From: CAWHNT01 sp963830775
GTDB taxonomy: Bacteria > Pseudomonadota > Alphaproteobacteria > Geminicoccales > Geminicoccaceae
Direction of reading: 5' to 3'
Assembly (NCBI GenBank): GCA_963830775.1
Contig: CAWHNT010000026.1
Coordinates: forward strand, 62,001-126,000
Length of the DNA: 64,000 nt
The notes beneath the pieces are model-generated. The model was given only the letters and a program-made list of their open reading frames with translations. It ran no database searches and had not been told where the DNA came from. Of this stretch, positions 51,930-61,799 are shown piece after piece. Position 1 is the stretch's first letter. The number at the start of each line of letters is the position of its first letter. The translations under genes and the position numbers were made by a program.

Positions 51930-52599
51930 ATGCCTTTTGATGCTGCATCGGATCCGCGATCGCCTGCTGGCCGAGCGGACCGCGTCGATCAACGCGATCC
52001 GCGGCCACCTGGCCGAGTTCGGGATCGTCGCCGCCCAAGGAGCGCGCGGGCTCGGCGAGCTGCGGGGCGTGATCGGCGATGTCGACGACCACCGTTTGCC
52101 GGCGCGGGCCCGGGCGCTACTGACCTACGAGGTCGAGCACCTGCAGGAGCTCGAGGCTCACCTCAAGCAGCTCGACCACGAGCTGGTAGAGCAGGCCCGC
52201 ACAGATGAGGCCTGCCAGCGGCTGACCGGGGTGCCGGGGATCGGGCCGGTGATTGCCACCGCGATGGTGGCGACGGTGGGCGACGCCAAGGTGTTCCGCA
52301 ACGGGCGCAGCTTTGCTGCCTGGATCGGCCTCACGCCCAAGCAGCACTCGAGCGGCGGCAAGGAGCTGCTGCTCGGGATCAGCCGGCGCGGCGACGGCTA
52401 CCTGCGGCGGCAGCTGACGCACGGCGCCCGCTCGCTGGTCAAAATCGCCCGGGGTCGCGAGGGCAAGCTCTGGGCCTGGATCAATGGCCTGCTGGCGCGC
52501 CGCTCGTTCAACACCACGGTGGCGGCGGTGGCCAACAAGCTGGCGCGGATCGTTCATGCCGTGCTCAGCCGGGGCGAAGCGTACCGGGCGCCGGCCTGA

Positions 52600-53303
52600 G
52601 CGGCACGCCGCCGGCACCACCACCTTGAGGGTGAAGAGGCAGGGCAGGGCAAAGCGTTTCTACGAGCTGCGTGGGCGATCGTCGTCGTGATGGCACACCG
52701 GTCGGACCGGGATCGGCAGAACCTGGTTACCGCGAAGAGCTGCCAAGCTCGCGAGTTTGTTCAGGAGCCGGTCGCGGATCCCATCCAGGCCCGGGGTCTT
52801 CGTGACCTCGACTAGGCCGTATACATGGCAGCAGCTGACCTGATGTGCCGGATCGACGAAGAAAGCCCTTGCGGAGCGGGACGCGTCCATACATGCGGTC
52901 GGTAGGCATATTTGAGCGTTCCCCGGGCGGCTGCGACATTGAAAACAAAGGGCTTTTCGGCTTGAGTGGGTCAATTTTAGCCGAAAACGTGTGGGCACAC
53001 GATCAGGGACAGATCGCTTGAAAGCGCTGGCATACACGGTGTATCCGTGGGTAGGTGACTGGAACCGGTGGTCGGCTTCGAACCCCGTCACTCGGTTGAG
53101 CGAGGCCTATTTCGTCTTCTATCAGAGCGAGGGCTTGGCTGCCTGCCAGACTGAAAAGCCTTTGGTTATCAAGAACTAAGCCAGCGCCAGCCAGCATCCC
53201 TCCCCGACGGAGGCCGGGGCACATGTAGGCACACGCCTTCGCAGCGCTCCCCGCAAGAGTTTGAATTTACTTCACAATCTCAACCCGTTGCCCACAGACC
53301 GCA
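52600..53303 (+). other. Gap with no recognisable protein gene; includes the 3' non-coding flank of the IS110 copy
   Basis: No open frame in 52600-53303 resembles a known family. The first 200 or so bases follow the IS110 stop and may be the element's non-coding end; in some IS110/IS1111 members such an end encodes the guide (bridge or seek) RNA. GGCTTTTCGGCTT-like short repeats are seen but no clear hairpin array, tRNA or terminator. From about 52900 on the sequence is less GC-rich and looks like old debris. Confidence 0.4.
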
Positions 53304-53309
53304 AACTCA

Positions 53310-53867
53310 GGCCATGCGATCGAGCTCTACCGCCTGGGCCTGTCGATGAACGCGGTGGCCAAGCGGGTCGGCGTCTCGGCCCAAGCATGCTGCGCTGGGT
53401 CCGGGATCATGCCCGGGAGCACCGCCCCAAGCCCGAGCCGACCGGGAGCACGGCCGTCGTGGAGCTCGACGAGGTCTGGCACTTCGTCGAAAAAAATCCT
53501 GCAAGCTCTGGATTTGGAAGGCGTTCGAGCGCGGCACCGGCCGGCTGATCGACTGGGAATGCGGCGACCGCGACCAGGCCACGTTGCAGCGTCTGCTCAA
53601 GCGCCTGGAGCGCTGGGGCGCCGGCTGTTCTGCACCGACGACTGGGCGCCCTACGCCACAGCGCTGCCCGCCGGCCGGCACTATATCGGCAAGGACCAGA
53701 CACAGCGCAGCGAGAGCAACAATGCCCGACAACGGCACTGGTTCGCCCGTTTCCGGCGCCGTACCTGCGTGGTCTCGCGCTCGGTCGCGATGGTCGACGC
53801 CACCATGGCGCTGTTCGCCTACTACCACTGCAACGGCGGCGAATTCAGCTCAGCGTTAGTCGGGTGA
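53310..53867 (+). pseudogene. IS1-family transposase, several frame breaks
   Basis: Pieces in three frames give an IS1-type protein: AIELYRLGLSMNAVAKRVGV, MLRWVRDHAREHRPKPEPTG, VVELDEVWHFV (first catalytic Asp), KLWIWKAFERGTGRLIDW, LFCTDDWAPYATALPAGRHY (second Asp), and RQRHWFARFRRRTCVVSRSV, the IS1 hallmark with the catalytic context near the end. At least three indels separate the pieces, so it is inactive. Confidence 0.75.
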
Positions 53868-54044
53868 AACTCTCCTATTTATCGACTGGCCTAATATCCT
53901 GCTCACCCAACGGGACTTTTGCACCGCCATTCTTGCCAGAACCACCAGCGAGACTTCCTAGCAAAAGGAGACAGGTACACCTCGTCTCCCCATGATCCCT
54001 GGCAGGACATGCCGCCACGGAGGAGTCGCGCTGCCGCCTAGGTC

Positions 54045-54353
54045 GCGCCGAGTACCAAAATGGGTGATTCTTCAGGCGGCGTCCTTTCGAGGGTGTTGAG
54101 GATCGTCCCTGCATTCACCACGATCGGCACATTTCCCCAGCCGGGAAGTCTTCGCGGCGACCATGACGAGTTTGAAGTCATCAGCCGGGCGGTGTCCTGT
54201 GACAGCGCGCCCTTGGTCCGGACGGTGCGGTGACGGACAGTAGCGAACACGCTCTCGATCGGGTGGATGTGCGCAGGTGGTCCCAGTGCTCGGCCGGAAA
54301 GTCTAGAAGGAAGAGGCGTCGCAGTCCTTGACCAGGCAGGTGACGATCTCGTA
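54045..54353 (-). pseudogene. IS256-family transposase, 3' part (separated by IS1595 element B)
   Basis: Reads YEIVTCLVKDCDA, then FPAEHWDHLRT, then ESVFATVRHRTVRTKGALSQ, the C-terminal end of mutator-type transposases, with frame breaks and a degraded tail. It is the continuation of the gene fragment at 55352-56308; KYGAKYEI at the end of that piece runs into YEIVTC here across the IS1595 insertion. Confidence 0.75.
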
Positions 54354-55351
54354 ATGTCGCTTATCCCGTTGACACAGGCACAGCCATGGCTTGTGGTCGG
54401 GGTGGCTGCGGTGGGAGGTGGAGATGGCTGATCGGCCGAGATCGTTGCCGGCCTTTGCGGCGCAGTTTCCAGATGATGTGGCCTGTGCCCGGTGGCTGTT
54501 CGAGAAGCGCTGGCCGGACGGGTTCCGCTGCCCCGGTTGCGGTCACGACAAGGGCTGGGAGCTGGGCCGTGGCCTGCTGCTGGTCGAGTGCGGGCAGTGC
54601 CATCGCCAGACCTCGGTGACCGCGGGCACGGTGCTGCACCGGAGCCACCTGCCGCTCAGGCTGTGGTTTCTGGCGGCCTGGCTGGTGGCGACGCACAAGA
54701 ACGGCCTCTCGGCCCGGCAGCTATGGCTGCAGCTCGGGCTCGGCAGCTACAAGACGGCTTGGCTGCTCTTGCGCAAGCTGCGTCGGGCCATGGTTGATCC
54801 CGGGCGGGAGCCGCTCGCTGGCCTGGTCGAGGTCGACGAGACCAGCCTGCCCTTTCGCACCAAGGAAGCACCGGTCGTGGCCAAGCCCGGGCGCTCGCAC
54901 GAAGGCAAGCTCCTGATCGCGGGTGCAGTCGAGATCGTGGGCAAGGGACCGGGCCGGGTCCGGCTGGCGGTGATCGAGGACTATTCAGCCAAGAGCCTGA
55001 GCGGCTTCGTCACGACGGTGATCGCCAGCGGCAGCACCGTGGTCAGCGACGGCTGGTCCGGCTACGCCGCGCTCAAGGACGTCAAGCACGACCCCAAGGT
55101 GGTCGGACCGATGGCCGCCCATCTCGTGCTGCCCTGGATCCACCGCGTGTTCGCCAACGCCAAGCGCTGGAGCCTGGGCGTCTATCACGGCCTGCGCCAG
55201 AAGCACCTGCAGGCCTACCTCGACGAGTTCGTCTTTCGCTTCAACCGACGGCGCACGCCAGCCGCCGCCTTCGAGCGCCTGCTCGGCCTCGCCGCTACCC
55301 TCCAGCCCGCCTCCTACCAGATGTTGATCGGCCGGAGCTAAAGGGATAAGC
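54354..55351 (+). mobile_element. IS1595-family element B, inserted in IS256
   Basis: Inverted ends GCTTATCCC (54359-54367) and GGGATAAGC (55343-55351). Flanks GATCTCGTA (54345-54353) and GATTTCGTA (55352-55360) are a nine-base duplication with one mismatch. Five extra bases lie between the left duplication and left repeat, much as in element A. Confidence 0.8.
54424..55341 (+). CDS. IS1595-family transposase B
   Basis: About 305 residues from the ATG at 54424 after a GGGAGG-type site. The N-terminal zinc ribbon has CPGCGHDK and CGQCHRQ. The ISXO2-like core shows LVEVDETSLPFRTKEAPVVA, STVVSDGWSGYAALKDVKHD and FANAKRWSLGVYHGLRQKHL. It is only moderately like transposase A, so the two elements are different members of the family rather than recent copies of each other. 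The frame is intact. Confidence 0.9.
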   Translation: MADRPRSLPAFAAQFPDDVACARWLFEKRWPDGFRCPGCGHDKGWELGRGLLLVECGQCHRQTSVTAGTVLHRSHLPLRLWFLAAWLVATHKNGLSARQLWLQLGLGSYKTAWLLLRKLRRAMVDPGREPLAGLVEVDETSLPFRTKEAPVVAKPGRSHEGKLLIAGAVEIVGKGPGRVRLAVIEDYSAKSLSGFVTTVIASGSTVVSDGWSGYAALKDVKHDPKVVGPMAAHLVLPWIHRVFANAKRWSLGVYHGLRQKHLQAYLDEFVFRFNRRRTPAAAFERLLGLAATLQPASYQMLIGRS

Positions 55352-56308
55352 GATTTCGTATTTGGCCCCATACTTCTCGGCGAAGGCCATGATTGCCGCC
55401 TCCGCCGTCGCACGGTCGGGAGCCGTCCAGACCTCGCGCAGGTCGGCCTTGGCGGTCGGCTGGACGGACTTGGGCAGCTTGTCCAGCACGTTGACGGTCT
55501 TGTGCACGGTGCAGCGCTGGTGTCGGGTGGTCGGCGACACCTCCTCAAGGGCCTTCCAGAAGCCGAGGGCCCCGTCACCGGTGGCCAACTCGGGTGCTAT
55601 ACCAAGGCCGCGCGCCTTGAGGTCGACCAGCAACTCGCGCCAGCTTTGGGTACTCTCCCGCATGCCGACCTGGAAGCCGACCAGCTCCTTCCTGCCCTCG
55701 GGCGTAGCACCAATGATGACCAGCATGCACTCGGCCTGGGGCTCCAGGCGCGCCTGCAGGTAGATGCCATCAGCCCAGATGTAGACGTACCGCCGCGCCG
55801 ACAGGTCGCGCTTCTGCCACCGCTCATAGTCGGCCTGCCACTCGCCCTTCAGCCGCGCGATCACCGACGGCGACAGGTTCGGTGCGTCCTTGCCCAGCAG
55901 GGCGGCGAGGGCTTCCTGGAAGTCACCGGTCGAGACCCCGCGCAGGTAGAGGATGGGCAGCAGCGCATCGATGCTCCTGGTCCGCCGGCACCAGCGCGGC
56001 AGGATCGCGGAGGTGAACCGAACCCGCTCGCCGGTCCCGGCCTGGTCTCGGTCCCGCACCTTCACCCGCTGCACCTCGACCGGCCCGATCCCAGTCTGGA
56101 TCGTCCGAGCAGGACCGTGGCCGTGCCGAACGAACCGCGTCCGCCCATCGCCGAGCTGCCAATCGGCCATCAACGCCAAAAAGGCCGCGGCCTCTGCCTC
56201 GATCGCTTGCGCCAGCAGACGGCGCGCGCCCGAGCGCAAGACCACGGTCAGCGGATCATCGATCTCCTCGGGCTGCCGGAGACGGACAACGGTGCTATCC
56301 TCGTTCAT
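55352..56308 (-). pseudogene. IS256-family (mutator) transposase, 5' part
   Basis: The first about 315 residues of an IS256 transposase: GHGPARTIQTGIGPVEVQRV, LYLRGVSTGDFQEALAALLG, VYIWADGIYLQARLEPQAEC (first catalytic Asp), LATGDGALGFWKALEEV (second Asp) and RHQRCTVHKTVNVLDKLPKS. Truncation falls at KYGAKYEI, where IS1595 element B entered; the last catalytic Glu lies beyond this and is found in the separated 3' part. The element's outer right end is probably near 56390. Confidence 0.85.
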
Positions 56309-56426
56309 GGCGTATCGCTCCGCTTGGAGGTTCTGGCAGGCTGGTTACCCGCCTCGATACGCCGCCCTCCTCAGACCGTCGTCACCCAGCTTCAGCCATA
56401 GCCCCTACGCGCCGGCGATCCAGGAG

Positions 56427-57047
56427 ATGGTGCGGCAGGGCATGCTCGTCCGTCTCGCCGCGACGATCGACACGATCCATCCACCCTCGCGGGTCGGCCG
56501 GCCACGGGTCTGGTCGACCCTGATCATGCTGCAGGCCCTGTGGCACATGGCACGGGACGACCGCGCCTGGCGGCGGCTGCCGTCGGGTTCGCCGCCGCAC
56601 CAGAGCGTGTGGAGCCGCCTGATGACTTGGCAGCAGCGTGCGGTGCTGGACCGGGCGCTTGGTGTCCTGGTGGCCTGCCGCCGCCTCGCGTCCGGCCGCA
56701 AGCGGCGGCCGACGGCGGCCATCATCGACACCAAGAGTGTGCGGACCGGACCCCAGCGGGGCCCGAGGGGGTACGACGCCGGCAAGAAGGTCGAGGGCAG
56801 GAAACGGGTGTTGATGGTCGACACGCAAGGCGATCCGCTCGGCGTGCAGGTGGTGCCGGCCAACACCCAGGACCGCGACGCCCTGCATGCCCCCGACCCG
56901 GATCTGGAGGCGCATGCCTCCCTCCTCCTCGTCTGGCTGGACCGCGGCTTTGTCGGCGATGATCCGGCCGCATTTCTGCACGCCCGGGGCATCATCAGCG
57001 AAGTGGTCGGCACCCCTTGTGAGCGCCGATCGTATCCTCCCCAAAAG
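56427..57047 (+). pseudogene. IS5-family transposase, 3' end lost to IS21
   Basis: About 200 residues: LVRLAATIDTIHPPSRVGRP, WRRLPSGSPPHQSVWSRLMT, then TAAIIDTKSVRTGPQRGPRG with GYDAGKKVEGRKRVLMVDTQ (DDE first and second region) and LLLVWLDRGFVGDDPA. Similarity ends near VVGTP, about 35 bases before the IS21 left terminus at 57048. The fragment at 59260-59473 may be the displaced tail. Confidence 0.75.
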
Positions 57048-57142
57048 TGCCGACTGAAAACTCCCCAGTCTTGAGCGCCGCCGGGCTCGAGCGAGCGGCC
57101 GACAGGCCCACCTTGGCCCCGACGAACGGCAGGGGCGTGCAG

Positions 57143-58377
57143 GTGGTCACACTGGGAGAGATCGTCTTGATCCACGACTTGAAGCGGCAGGGGCTCAGCG
57201 TCTCGGCCATCGCGCGCAAGCTCGGCCTCGACCGCAAGACCGTGCGCCGGCATCTCGAGCGCGGCATGGAGCCGCCGGTCTACGGCCCGCGCGCGCCGCG
57301 GCCGCGGCAGATCGCGCCCTACGAGGACTACCTGCGCGAGCGGATCGCCGCCTGGCCGGAGCTGACCGGCAAGCGGCTGCTGCGCGAGATCCGCGAGCTC
57401 GGCTACGCGGGCTGCTACAGCGTGCTCACCGACTTCCTGCGCGAGGCGCGGCCGCCCAGGCCCAAGCCCTTCGAGCGCCGCTTCGAGACCGCACCCGGCC
57501 GCCAGGGGCAGGTCGACTTCGCCCAGTTCCGGATCGAGTTCACCGACGAGCCCGGGGTGGAGCGCATCCTCTGGCTGTTCACGATGATCCTCGGCCACAG
57601 CCGCTGGCTCTGGGGCCGGTTCTGCGCCACCCAGGACCTGCAGACCGTCCTGCGCTGCCACATCGACGCCTTCGCCGCGATGGGCGGCGCGCCCTCCGAG
57701 CTGCTCTACGACCGCATGAAGACCGCGGTCATCGGCGAGAGATGCCGAGGGTGTGGTCGCCTACAACGCCTCGCTGGTCGGCCTGCTCAACCATTACGGC
57801 GCCGTGCCGCGCGCCTGCCGGCCGTACCGGGCCCAGACCAAGGGCAAGATCGAGCGGCCCTACCGCTACGTCCGCGAGGACTTCTTCCTGGCGCGCAGCT
57901 TCCGCGACCTCGACGACCTCAACGCCCAGTTCGAGGCCTGGCGCACGACCGATCGCCAACGCCCGGGTCCACGCCACCACCCGGCGGGTCGTCGAGGAGC
58001 ACTTCGCCGAGGAGCGGCCGGCGCTGATCGCGCATCCGGCCATCCCCTACAGCGCCGTGCTGACGATCGAGCGGCGCGTCAGCCGCGAGGGCATGGTCTC
58101 GGTTGGCGGCAATCTCTACAGCGTGCCCGACACGACCCGGAAGCGGGTGCTCGACGTCCAGAACCATCCCAAGGAGATCCGCATCTTCGAGGACGGCGCG
58201 CTGATCGCCGTCCACCCCGTCCTCGACGGCAAGAACCAGCGTCGCGTCGATCCCGCCCACCGCAAGGCGCCGCCGGCCGCGCCGCTCAGGAGACCGCCAC
58301 CGCTCGGCGTCGGCGTCCGCCCGCTCAGCTTCTACGACGCCGTGGCACGGCGCCTGGCGGGCGAGAGGGCCGCGTCG
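57143..58377 (+). pseudogene. istA: IS21 transposase IstA, two one-base frameshifts
   Basis: Starts at a GTG near 57143 (VVTLGEIVLIHDLKRQGLSV). Helix-turn-helix LSVSAIARKLGLDRKTVRRH leads to the rve integrase core with QGQVDFAQFRIEF and LLYDRMKTAVIG. Extra bases near 57740 and 57951 shift the frame; removing them gives EDAEGVVAYNASLV and TTIANARVHATTRRVVEEHF. The C-terminal part (SREGMVSVGGNLYSVPDTTR) is normal. As written, the frame then runs straight into istB without a stop, another sign of an indel near the junction. Confidence 0.8.
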
Positions 58378-59213
58378 ATGAGCGAGACGCTCGACCGCAT
58401 CCGCACCAGCCTGATCGGCCTGCGCATGCCCAGCGCGCTCGAGGCGCTCGACCACACCGTGCGCCGGATCGAGCGCGGCGAGCTCACCGCGCTGGAGGCC
58501 ATCGACGGCCTGCTCGCCGAGGAGCACGCCACCCGCGAGAACCGCCGCATCGGCGTCGCGCTCAAGACCGCCCGCCTCACGCCGCCGAAGACGCTCGAGG
58601 GCTTCGACTTCTCCTTCCAGCCCTCGCTCGACCGCGGCCGCATCCTGGCGCTCGCCCAGCTCGACTTCGTCGCCCGCGCCGAGGTCGTGCACTTCCTGGG
58701 CCCGCCCGGCACCGGCAAGAGCCATCTCGCCACCGCGCTGGGCGTCGCCGCGGTCAGGGCCGGCCGGAGCGTCTACCGCGCCACGCTGGCCGAGATCGTC
58801 GAAGCCCTCGGCCGCGCCGAGCGCGAAGGCCGGCTGATCGAGCGCATCCGCTTCTACGCCAGGCCCGCCTGCTGATCGTCGACGAGATCGGCTACCTGCC
58901 GATCACCGCCGGCGGCGCCAACCTGTTCTTCCAGCTCGTCAACGCCCGCTACGAGAAGGGCGCGATGATCCTCACCTCCAACCGCGGCTTCGCCGAATGG
59001 GGCGAGGTCTTCGGCGATCCCGTGGTCGCCACCGCACTGCTCGACCGGCTGCTCCACCACGCCGTGGTGGTCCAGATCGAGGGCGCCAGCTACCGCCTGC
59101 GCGCCCACGCCGATCTCATGCCCGCGCACGCCCGCACCCACGCCGCCATCACCCCGCCGCCGCCGCCAAAGCGACGCGGCCGGCCACCCAAAAACGGAGC
59201 CGCCCGTCTCTGA
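58378..59213 (+). pseudogene. istB: IS21 helper ATPase IstB, one-base frameshift
   Basis: Starts MSETLDRIRTSLIGLRMPSA. AAA+ motifs: Walker A FLGPPGTGKSHLATALGVAA, Walker B LLIVDEIGYLPITAGGANLF, sensor LTSNRGFAEWGEVFGD. A one-base change near 58860 breaks the frame just before Walker B (RPAC then stop, against ARLLIVDE in the next frame). The tail PPPPPKRRGRPPKNGAARL is normal for the family. Corrected length about 278 residues. Confidence 0.82.
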
Positions 59214-59259
59214 TCCCGGCCAGCGCCGGACCCGCTACCTGGGGAGTTTTACCTCGGCA

Positions 59260-59473
59260 CTTCTGGAGATTCCGTTCGGCCTTTACACCCCGGGCCGCCG
59301 CGGCTTTCAAGTCGAGCCACGGCGCTAAGATCGAGCAAACCTTCGGCTGCCTGCAGCGCTACCGGCGCCTGCTCGTCGATGACGAGGCCAGCCTCCAGAC
59401 TTCGCGCCACATGACCCTGCTCGCCTCGGTGTTCATGATCGGCATGCACCTGGAACGCATGCTCACGGCATAG
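59260..59473 (+). pseudogene. Transposase 3' fragment, right of IS21
   Basis: A short stretch reads EIPFGLYTPGRRGFQVEP and, one base out of frame, KIEQTFGCLQRYRRLLVDDE and SRHMTLLASVFMIGMHLERM. This is the tail of a DDE transposase of IS5-like type, with the Glu-containing helix. It may be the lost 3' end of the IS5 copy at 56427, displaced by the IS21 insertion. Confidence 0.55.
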
Positions 59474-59479
59474 CGGGTT

Positions 59480-59989
59480 CAGGCAGGCTCTGAGGCCTGG
59501 CTCTACCGCAAGGGCCGGGGCAAGGAGGCCAAGCTCTCGTTCATGGGCCATGCCCTGAGGGAGAACCGGCACAGGCTAATCGTCGAGGGCCGGGTGAGCG
59601 AGGCCAGCGGCACCGCCGAGCGGGACGAGGCGGAGGCAATGATCAAGGCCGTGCCGGGCCGGCATCCGATCACCGTCGGTGGCGACAAGGGATACGACAC
59701 GCAGGACTTCGTGGCCGGCGTGCGGGCACTGAAGGCGACCCCACACGTAGTACAGAACACGAAGAACCGGCGCTCGGCGATCGACGGCCGGACGACGCGG
59801 CATCCGGGCTATGGGCTGAGCCAGCGGGCGCGGAAGCGGATCGAGGAGGCGTTCGGCTGGATGAAGGAAATAGCCCTGCTTCGCCGTGCCCGGCACCGCG
59901 GCGAGGATCGGATCGACTGGCAATTCAAGCTCGCGGCCGCCGCCTACAACCTGATCCGAATGCCCAAGCTCTTGAGAGCAACGGCATGA
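59480..59989 (+). pseudogene. IS5-family (IS1182-like) transposase 3' fragment
   Basis: About 165 codons open from SEAWLYRKGRGKEAKLSFMG. Then HRLIVEGRVSEASGTAERDE, ITVGGDKGYDTQDFVAGV (catalytic Asp), TRRSAIDGRTTRHPGYG-like region and RKRIEEAFGWMKEIALLRRA (catalytic Glu). The N-terminal half with the first catalytic Asp is missing; the preceding fragment belongs to a different transposase. Confidence 0.75.
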
Positions 59990-60043
59990 GCCCGCCGCTC
60001 CGGCCAAGCCGCGCGCCACACCGGCAGACGGGGCCGGCTAGGT

Positions 60044-61774
60044 CCAATACCGTTGACTTAAGGCTTTTCAGGCTGTGGGCGCGCCTTTCTGAAGCTTTGG
60101 CGCGAGCGAGCCACCCACTGATGAAACGCGCCCGGGCTCAGGCTGTGGCGCTCGCAATAAGCGGTGCGCGACAAGCTGCTGGCACGCCAGGAGCGGACGT
60201 GCTCCAGCCAGAACGGGCGCTGGCCGGCCGGCGCTGAGGCCTTTCCCGGCTGGTGCCTCTTTGGTCCATTCTTGGGTGCCGCGATCGGCGGTGAACCCTG
60301 ATCCGCTGGCGAGTTGGCGGGGGTGACGATGCGGATGTGCTCCTCATAGTGGAACACTTGGCCGGGCGGCGGCGCGGCGCGGGCCTTGGTCGGGAAGCTG
60401 CTCATCTTGCGCTTGACTACGCGCGGGTTGTGACGCCCACGGCTGCGCTCGGCGGGCACGGCAATGATCTCGATCAGGATCAGCTCATACATGCGGCGCC
60501 GCCGGCGAGGGGGAAAACGCGGCATGGAAGGGCAGATGCCGACGGACGATCCGCACCGTGTGGAGGAAGGACAGGGTATCGGGATCACAGCCGGCCTGGC
60601 GGCTGGCTTCGTGCATCAGGCGGCGCAGGGCGAAGTGCGCCAGCAGCAGGCCGTAGAGCTCCTGCTCGGCGAGGTCCGCCCGCCGGCTGCGCAGCATCAG
60701 CCGCTCTCCGGGCAGGCTCACCTTGAACTCGGCGAAGGTGCCCTCGCTCTCCCAGCGCTCGTGATAAAGGGCGGCCAGCTCGGTCGCCGGTGCCGTATCG
60801 GGCTCGAGCAGGGTGGTGACCAGCCGGTAAAGCGGCTCCGCCCCCGGCACACCGTCCAGGGCGTAGTCGATGACCCGCACCGTCACCCCATCCTGGTCAT
60901 GGCGTCGGTGCTTGGGCGAGGCGTAGAGGCGGCTCAGATAGGAGCCGTCCGGCAGCCGCTCGCGGCACGGCAGCACCTGGTTCCTGCGCAGCCGCCAGAG
61001 CAGGTCGGCACCGGTGGCCGTGGCCGTGCGCCACAGCTCGAAGCCGACAAACGCGCGATCGGCCAGGCACAGCATGCCCGGTGTCAGGTGCTGCAGAAGC
61101 TCCGGTGCCAGCCGGACCTCGCTGGCCTCATAGCGGTCGACCGCAACCGCAAAGATCGCGTGCGTGCCGGTCTCGGTCAGTGTCAGAAGGCGCAGCTGGG
61201 GGAAGCTGCTCTCACCCCGTGAGGCAGGCGGACGGCCAAAGCGCTGCTCCAGAGCCGGCGTGTCGGGCAGGTCGATGGTGGTGCCGTCCAGGCTCACCAG
61301 CCGACGGCCCTGATACCAGGCACCGGGCGTGTCGGCCGCGGCAAGCGGGGAGGCCACGCGCGCGAACAACGCCTTGAGCGGCTCGGCCCCGAGCCGGGCC
61401 CGCGCCTTGGTGATCGCCGACTTGTCGGCCAGTGCTACGTCCGCTCCCCGCAGGCGCAGCCAGCGCACGCCCTCAAGCAGGCAGCGCAGCACCTCGCCGT
61501 AGGAAGCCTGGGCATAGAGGGCCAGGGCCATGACGTAGTAGACCACCAGCCGTGCCGGCAGCTGCCGCTGGCGCCGGCTCTGCCGGCCGGTCTCGCCGAG
61601 CACGGCATCGATCATCCCAGCCGGAACGGTGGCCGTCAGCACGCCCAAGGTGACGTGATCGCTGAGGCGCGTGCCGTTCGGCAGACGAGCCGGGGTTCGC
61701 GCCATCGCTGCTGCCTCCACCTTCCAGACAGATACAAGCAGCAGACATCGTTCTGGCTAAGTCAACGGTATTGG
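60044..61774 (-). mobile_element. IS4-family element with perfect 17-bp ends and 8-bp target duplication
   Basis: CCAATACCGTTGACTTA at 60044-60060 and its exact complement at 61758-61774 are the terminal repeats. GGCTAGGT at 60036-60043 and 61775-61782 is a perfect eight-base target duplication. The insertion is therefore recent. It separates the IS5 fragment on the left from the recombinase module on the right. Confidence 0.93.
60058..61720 (-). pseudogene. IS4-family transposase with an extra C-terminal HTH-like segment, one-base frameshift
   Basis: The first 400 residues are normal IS4: LSDHVTLGVLTATVPAGMID, LVSLDGTTIDLPDTPALEQR (DDE first Asp), LCLADRAFVGFELW (second Asp) and LYHERWESEGTFAEFKVSLP (YREK-like, catalytic Glu). 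Near 60507 an extra base after TTTTCCCCC moves the frame; corrected, it continues RRRRRMYELILIEIIAVPAE, NPRVVKRKMSSFPTK, then FWLEHVRSWRASSLSRTAYC and ERHSLSPGAFHQWVARSR, which resembles the helix-turn-helix of IS66-type TnpA. The stop lies inside the terminal repeat. Confidence 0.83.
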
Positions 61775-61799
61775 GGCTAGGTCGAGCCCAACCGGACCG

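Larger units (their letters stand above)
50545..52599 (+). pseudogene. IS110-family transposase, split by an IS1595 element
   Basis: The 5' part (50545-50903) has small frame breaks (extra bases near 50569 and 50622) but reads GVDLAKNSFQLHGVDHTG when corrected, then FFADLPACTIGMEACGGAHH and VKPYVKRNKHDAADAEACCE (DEDD-type RuvC-like half). The 3' part (51937-52599) reads LHRIRDRLLAERTASINAIR, LTGVPGIGPVIATAMVATVG and FAAWIGLTPKQHSSGGK, the transposase_20 half with the Ser of IS110 enzymes expected here. Removing 50904-51938 joins EQQCLL to MLHRIRD exactly, restoring one frame. The insertion is thus younger than this copy. Confidence 0.85.
57048..59259 (+). mobile_element. IS21-family element
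   Basis: The left end TGCCGACTGAAAACTCCCCA (57048-57067) and the complement of the right end, TGCCGAGGTAAAACTCCCCA (59240-59259), agree except near positions 7-9; both start with TG as IS21 ends do. It holds istA and istB, both with frame breaks. A clean target duplication was not found. Confidence 0.85.

Noticed and set aside
52660..53091. A 143-codon minus-strand hypothetical gene
   Set aside because: No ribosome site, no family resemblance and a composition like the surrounding debris; not supported as a gene.
53040..53110. A tRNA-like stretch (GGTTCGAA-like T-loop context)
   Set aside because: No acceptor stem or anticodon arm can be paired around it, so it is not a tRNA.
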